From assembly GCF_900182615.1 (NCBI RefSeq), contig NZ_FXTE01000005.1, forward strand, positions 124,001 to 188,000: a stretch of DNA of 64,000 nt, in the 5' to 3' direction. The position numbers and the translations under genes were made by a program. Each line of letters starts with the position of its first letter. Position 1 is the stretch's first letter. Of the stretch, positions 61,071-64,000 are shown one piece after another. Source of the DNA: Ruegeria faecimaris. Lineage in GTDB: Bacteria > Pseudomonadota > Alphaproteobacteria > Rhodobacterales > Rhodobacteraceae. The notes below the pieces were generated by a model that had not been told where the DNA came from, ran no database searches, and worked only from the letters and a program-made list of their open reading frames with translations.

Positions 61071-62360
61071 ATGTTGATTTGGTTCCTGCCCACTTTCCTT
61101 GTCTTTCTGATGATCGGCCTGCCGGTCTTTTTCGCCCTTTTGGCCGCCCCGGGTATCCTGCTGTGGCTGAATGGCCAATCCAATGACATCACCCTGCTGT
61201 ACCGCAATGTCTATAACGGCATGGACAGCTTTCCCCTGATGGCAATCCCTTTCTTCATGCTGGCCGGAGAGCTAATGAACCGCGGCGGGATAACCATCCG
61301 TCTGGTGGAATTCAGCCAAGCCTTGATGGGCCATTTTCGCGGCGGGTTGGCGCATGTGAACGTGCTCAGCTCGATCCTGTTTGCGGGACTTTCAGGCTCT
61401 GCCGTGGCGGATACATCAGCGCTGGGTTCAATGCTGATCCCGGCGATGGAGAAGCAGGGCTATACCCGCAAATTCGCTGCGGCGATCACTGCGGCCAGTT
61501 CCGTCATAGGCCCGATCATCCCGCCTTCTGGCATCATGATCATCTATGCCTATGTCATGGGCGAAAGCGTTGCGGCGCTGTTTCTGGCCGGGATCGTGCC
61601 GGGCGTAATGGTTGGCGTTGGCCTGATGCTGATGATCAAATTCATGGCCGACAAGTATGATTTTCCCGTTGCCAGCCGCAAATACACATGGGGTGAACGG
61701 GGTCAGGCCAGCCTCAAGGCGTTCTTTCCGCTGCTGACTCCGGTGATCATTCTGGGTGGTATTCTGGGCGGTATCTTTACACCTACCGAAGCCGCAGCGG
61801 TGGCCGTCGGCTATGCCTTTCTGATCGGCTTTTTCATCCTGCGCACCCTGACGCTCAAAGAAGTGCCTGAGATCCTCAGCAATGCCGGCCTGACCTCCGC
61901 CGTCGTTCTGCTGCTGGTGGGGGCGGCGATGGCGTTCAAAACTGTGGTCAGCCTCAGCCATGCGCCAGAACAGCTGGCCTCGCTGATCCTCAGCCTGTCG
62001 GAAAACCCGCTGATCCTGCTGTTTCTGATCAACCTGCTCTTGTTCGTTGTCGGCATGTTTCTGGATGCCGGGCCTGCGATCATCATTCTTGGGCCGATCC
62101 TGGGACCGATCTTTACCAGCCTCGGCGTCGACCCGATCCACTTTGCCATCATCATGAGCGTCAATTTGACCGTTGGTCTGGCCACACCGCCCATGGGGCT
62201 GGTGCTGTTCGTGGCCGCCGCCGTGTCGCGCGAAAAGGTTGAAACCATTGCCAAAGCGATCCTGCCGTTTCTGGCCGTTGAAATCATCGTGATCTTTCTG
62301 ATCACTTACATCCCCGCATTATCCATGACGATCCCGAGGATAACGGGATTTGCCAACTAA
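61071..62360 (+). CDS. TRAP transporter large permease (DctM-like)
   Basis: 429 residues with about twelve transmembrane helices. Signatures are LNGQSNDITLLYRNVYNGMDSFPLMAIPFFMLAGELMNRGG, LSGSAVADTSALGSMLIP, VIGPIIPPSGIMIIYAYVMGES and VNLTVGLATPPMGLVLFVA. It carries out sodium- or proton-driven import of a ligand delivered by DctP. Starts one base after the small permease stop, so translation is coupled. Confidence 0.95.
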   Translation: MLIWFLPTFLVFLMIGLPVFFALLAAPGILLWLNGQSNDITLLYRNVYNGMDSFPLMAIPFFMLAGELMNRGGITIRLVEFSQALMGHFRGGLAHVNVLSSILFAGLSGSAVADTSALGSMLIPAMEKQGYTRKFAAAITAASSVIGPIIPPSGIMIIYAYVMGESVAALFLAGIVPGVMVGVGLMLMIKFMADKYDFPVASRKYTWGERGQASLKAFFPLLTPVIILGGILGGIFTPTEAAAVAVGYAFLIGFFILRTLTLKEVPEILSNAGLTSAVVLLLVGAAMAFKTVVSLSHAPEQLASLILSLSENPLILLFLINLLLFVVGMFLDAGPAIIILGPILGPIFTSLGVDPIHFAIIMSVNLTVGLATPPMGLVLFVAAAVSREKVETIAKAILPFLAVEIIVIFLITYIPALSMTIPRITGFAN

Positions 62361-62384
62361 CTGAGTTCCACAGGGAGGAAACGC

Positions 62385-63446
62385 ATGCTCAGAACCTTTA
62401 TCAAAACCGCAGCGGTGGCCACGTCGCTGGTCGCCGCATCAGCCATCGCGGCCACGGCAGCGGATTATACGCTGCGCGCCACGGCCAACTCGAACGAAAA
62501 TGACGAGGATTATGACGGTCTAATCGTTTTCAAGAACTATGTCGAAGCCGCTTCGAACGGCGCGATCGAGGTCGAGCTGTTCATCGGTACGCAGCTGTGT
62601 TCGAACGGCGCGGAATGCCTGCAGGGTGTGGCCGATGGAACCATCGACATCTATATCTCGACCTCGGGCGGGGCGTCAGGCATCTTTCCCTATGTCCAGG
62701 TCCTCGACCTACCCTACCTTATGGCGGATGACCGGATTGCCGAGCATGTTCTATCCGGCGATTTCACCCGCACCATGCGCGACATGGCGCTTGAGGATTC
62801 CGGCGGCGCGATCCGTCTGATGACCATCGGCAACACTGGTGGCTGGCGCAACTTTGCCAACACCCAGCGTCGCGTGGCTGAACCAGCTGATATGGAAGGG
62901 TTGAAAATCCGCACCGTGGTCGCTGACCTGCCACAAGAGCTGGTTAAAGCCTTGGGTGCATCGCCGACCCCGATCCCGTGGCCGGAACTGTTCACCAGCT
63001 TTCAAACCGGTGTGGTTGAAGGGTCCAAGAACGGCATCACCGACATCATGGGCATGAAATTCCCCGATGCAGGCCTGCAATATGTCACCCTGGACGGCCA
63101 TGCCTATATGGGCGCTCTGTGGTGGATGAATAACGCCAAGTTCCAGGAGATGCCCGAAGACATGCGCCGTGTCGTGGTCGATGGGTTCTATGCGCTGCAG
63201 CAGGCCACCTTTGCCTCACCCAAGCGCAAGTCGATCCAGGCCTATGAGGATTTCGTCGCCGGTGGCGGTGATCTGTACGTGCCGACCCCCGAGCAGAAAG
63301 CCGCGTTCAAAGAGGCGGCAACCCCGGTCTACGAGTGGTTCCAAACCAACGTCGGTCGTGGTGATGAGGTCTTCACCGCGCTCACCGAAGCCGTTGCAGC
63401 GGCCGAGGCAGACGTCAACGCATCGCGTGACGCGGACCTGAACTAA
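62385..63446 (+). CDS. TRAP transporter substrate-binding protein (DctP-like)
   Basis: 353 residues with a signal peptide (MLRTFIKTAAVATSLVAASAIAATAA). The mature part has LFIGTQLCSNGAECLQGVADGTIDIYIS, the conserved Arg in GLKIRTV and the gate FTSFQTGVVEGSKNGITDIMGMKFPDAGLQYVTLDGH. DctP-type proteins bind organic acids and, in some subfamilies, sugar acids or sulfonates. The neighbouring enzymes suggest a sulfonated sugar or glycoside here. The ribosome site copies that of dctQ. A terminator follows. Confidence 0.92.
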   Translation: MLRTFIKTAAVATSLVAASAIAATAADYTLRATANSNENDEDYDGLIVFKNYVEAASNGAIEVELFIGTQLCSNGAECLQGVADGTIDIYISTSGGASGIFPYVQVLDLPYLMADDRIAEHVLSGDFTRTMRDMALEDSGGAIRLMTIGNTGGWRNFANTQRRVAEPADMEGLKIRTVVADLPQELVKALGASPTPIPWPELFTSFQTGVVEGSKNGITDIMGMKFPDAGLQYVTLDGHAYMGALWWMNNAKFQEMPEDMRRVVVDGFYALQQATFASPKRKSIQAYEDFVAGGGDLYVPTPEQKAAFKEAATPVYEWFQTNVGRGDEVFTALTEAVAAAEADVNASRDADLN

Positions 63447-63453
63447 GCCATTT

Positions 63454-63478
63454 AGGGTCGGGCGTTTGGCCCGACCCT
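63454..63478. terminator. Terminator after the TRAP operon
   Basis: A 10-bp stem (agggtcgggc / gcccgaccct) with loop gtttg follows the dctP stop by 7 bases and overlaps the stop codon of the convergent gene. It can serve both directions. Confidence 0.65.
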
Positions 63479-63948
63479 CACCGAAACGGGTACATCCACC
63501 CTTTATAGTCGTTGACCAGAACATGGGCTCTTTCAATCTGCTCCTGCGACATTTTCTTGACCACTTCCTCAAGGCTGATTGCCGCGTCGGGATCGCCGCC
63601 AATGGCGCTGAGCGTGTACCACATGTAAGCCCGCACAAGATCGGGCGCAGGCATGCCCAGACCCAGTTCGTAATACCAGCCGATCCCCGATTGTGCGCCC
63701 GGATGCCCCTTCATCGATGCGCGCAGATACCATTCAAAGGCCCGTTCATAATCCTGCTCGACTCCAAGACCCAACCCGTACATCACGCCGATCAATTCCT
63801 CGGCCTCGGCATTGCCGGATCGGGCGGCGGGCAGCAGTTCCTCGCGCGCGGCCTCGAACGCGCCGGCCTCCATCATGTCACGCGCCTGTTCCAGCTCGGC
63901 CAGCGCAGGGGTCGCAAGCATACACAGGGCAAATATAATCTGGCGCAT
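63478..63948 (-). CDS. Sel1-repeat (SLR) periplasmic protein
   Basis: 156 residues from the ATG at 63948; the frame extends to 63987 without support. A signal peptide (MRQIIFALCMLATPALA) is followed by Sel1-like repeats of about 36 residues: AEELIGVMYGLGLGVEQDYERAFEWYLRASMKGHPGAQSGIGWYYELGLGM, then a third partial repeat. Such repeats mediate protein contacts. Its partner is unknown. It converges on dctP. The upstream sequence to the window edge (63949-64000) shows no further complete gene. Confidence 0.85.
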   Translation of the reverse strand: MRQIIFALCMLATPALAELEQARDMMEAGAFEAAREELLPAARSGNAEAEELIGVMYGLGLGVEQDYERAFEWYLRASMKGHPGAQSGIGWYYELGLGMPAPDLVRAYMWYTLSAIGGDPDAAISLEEVVKKMSQEQIERAHVLVNDYKGWMYPFR

Positions 63949-64000
63949 TGGATTGCTTTCCTTTTCGCCGGCGCAGCCGCAGCGCAAGAGCTGCCACGCA

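Overview
The window looks like chromosomal DNA of a marine, motile, LPS-bearing alphaproteobacterium of the Rhodobacterales (Roseobacter group). The pointers are the rnhB-ccrM pair (GANTC methylase), the flagellar regulators FlaF and FlbT next to a DUF1217 protein, an lpxK locus, a serC-serA operon with an alphaproteobacterial serC leader RNA, TRAP and polyamine transporters, and an AlkB alkane hydroxylase. There are no rRNA or tRNA genes, CRISPR arrays, insertion sequences or phage genes. It reads as ordinary, densely packed core and niche-adaptation DNA.

Layout. 1-3793: tail of pmbA, an inositol-monophosphatase-like gene, a degenerate KDO-transferase-like gene and lpxK, all overlapping, facing a DsbA-like thioredoxin and dciA. 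5095-8812: mutY, alkB, and a membrane adenylate cyclase. 8958-12519: ccrM, rnhB, two small secreted proteins and a membrane-anchored winged-helix protein. 12602-14173: a soluble adenylate cyclase. 14223-19937: a flagellar block (DUF1217, flbT, flaF, flagellin, FlgN-like, FlgJ-like rod-binding protein; divergent fliK-flgD). 19992-28448: a kinase-like phosphotransferase, then a polyamine uptake and catabolism locus (potFGHI plus oxidase, GntR regulator, class III aminotransferase). 28522-37098: lytic transglycosylase, WYL regulator with a divergent GST, RNase R, a DUF2064 protein, dapE, and a glutamate-receptor-type channel. 37095-43634: small proteins, dapD, a threonine dehydratase-like enzyme, a LOG protein, a Cys/Met-metabolism PLP enzyme, and cbpA-cbpM-like chaperones. 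43642-52784: a cytochrome P460-like protein, rlmN, small envelope proteins including a 55-aa lipoprotein, asparaginase, an ArsR-SRPBCC-YCII operon, serB, a malonyl-CoA-synthetase-like enzyme and an ApaH-like phosphatase. 52903-55830: serA, serC and the serC leader.

55945-63446 is the most interesting region. A GntR/UTRA regulator, a Gfo/Idh/MocA protein, an SsuD-like flavin monooxygenase, an aldo/keto reductase, a flavin reductase and a complete TRAP transporter lie together. Monooxygenase, aldo/keto reductase and flavin reductase is the enzyme set of the sulfoquinovose monooxygenase (sulfo-SMO) pathway. The Gfo/Idh/MocA protein could supply an NAD-dependent sulfoquinovosidase step, and the TRAP system would replace the usual ABC importer. 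This is inferred from family content and needs testing.

Several regulatory sites can be read directly: three GANTC sites upstream of ccrM; a repeated TTTGATCA element overlapping the potF and aminotransferase promoters; perfect palindromes at the WYL-regulator, ArsR and GntR genes; and a stem-loop between potF and potG that probably sets binding protein above permease expression.
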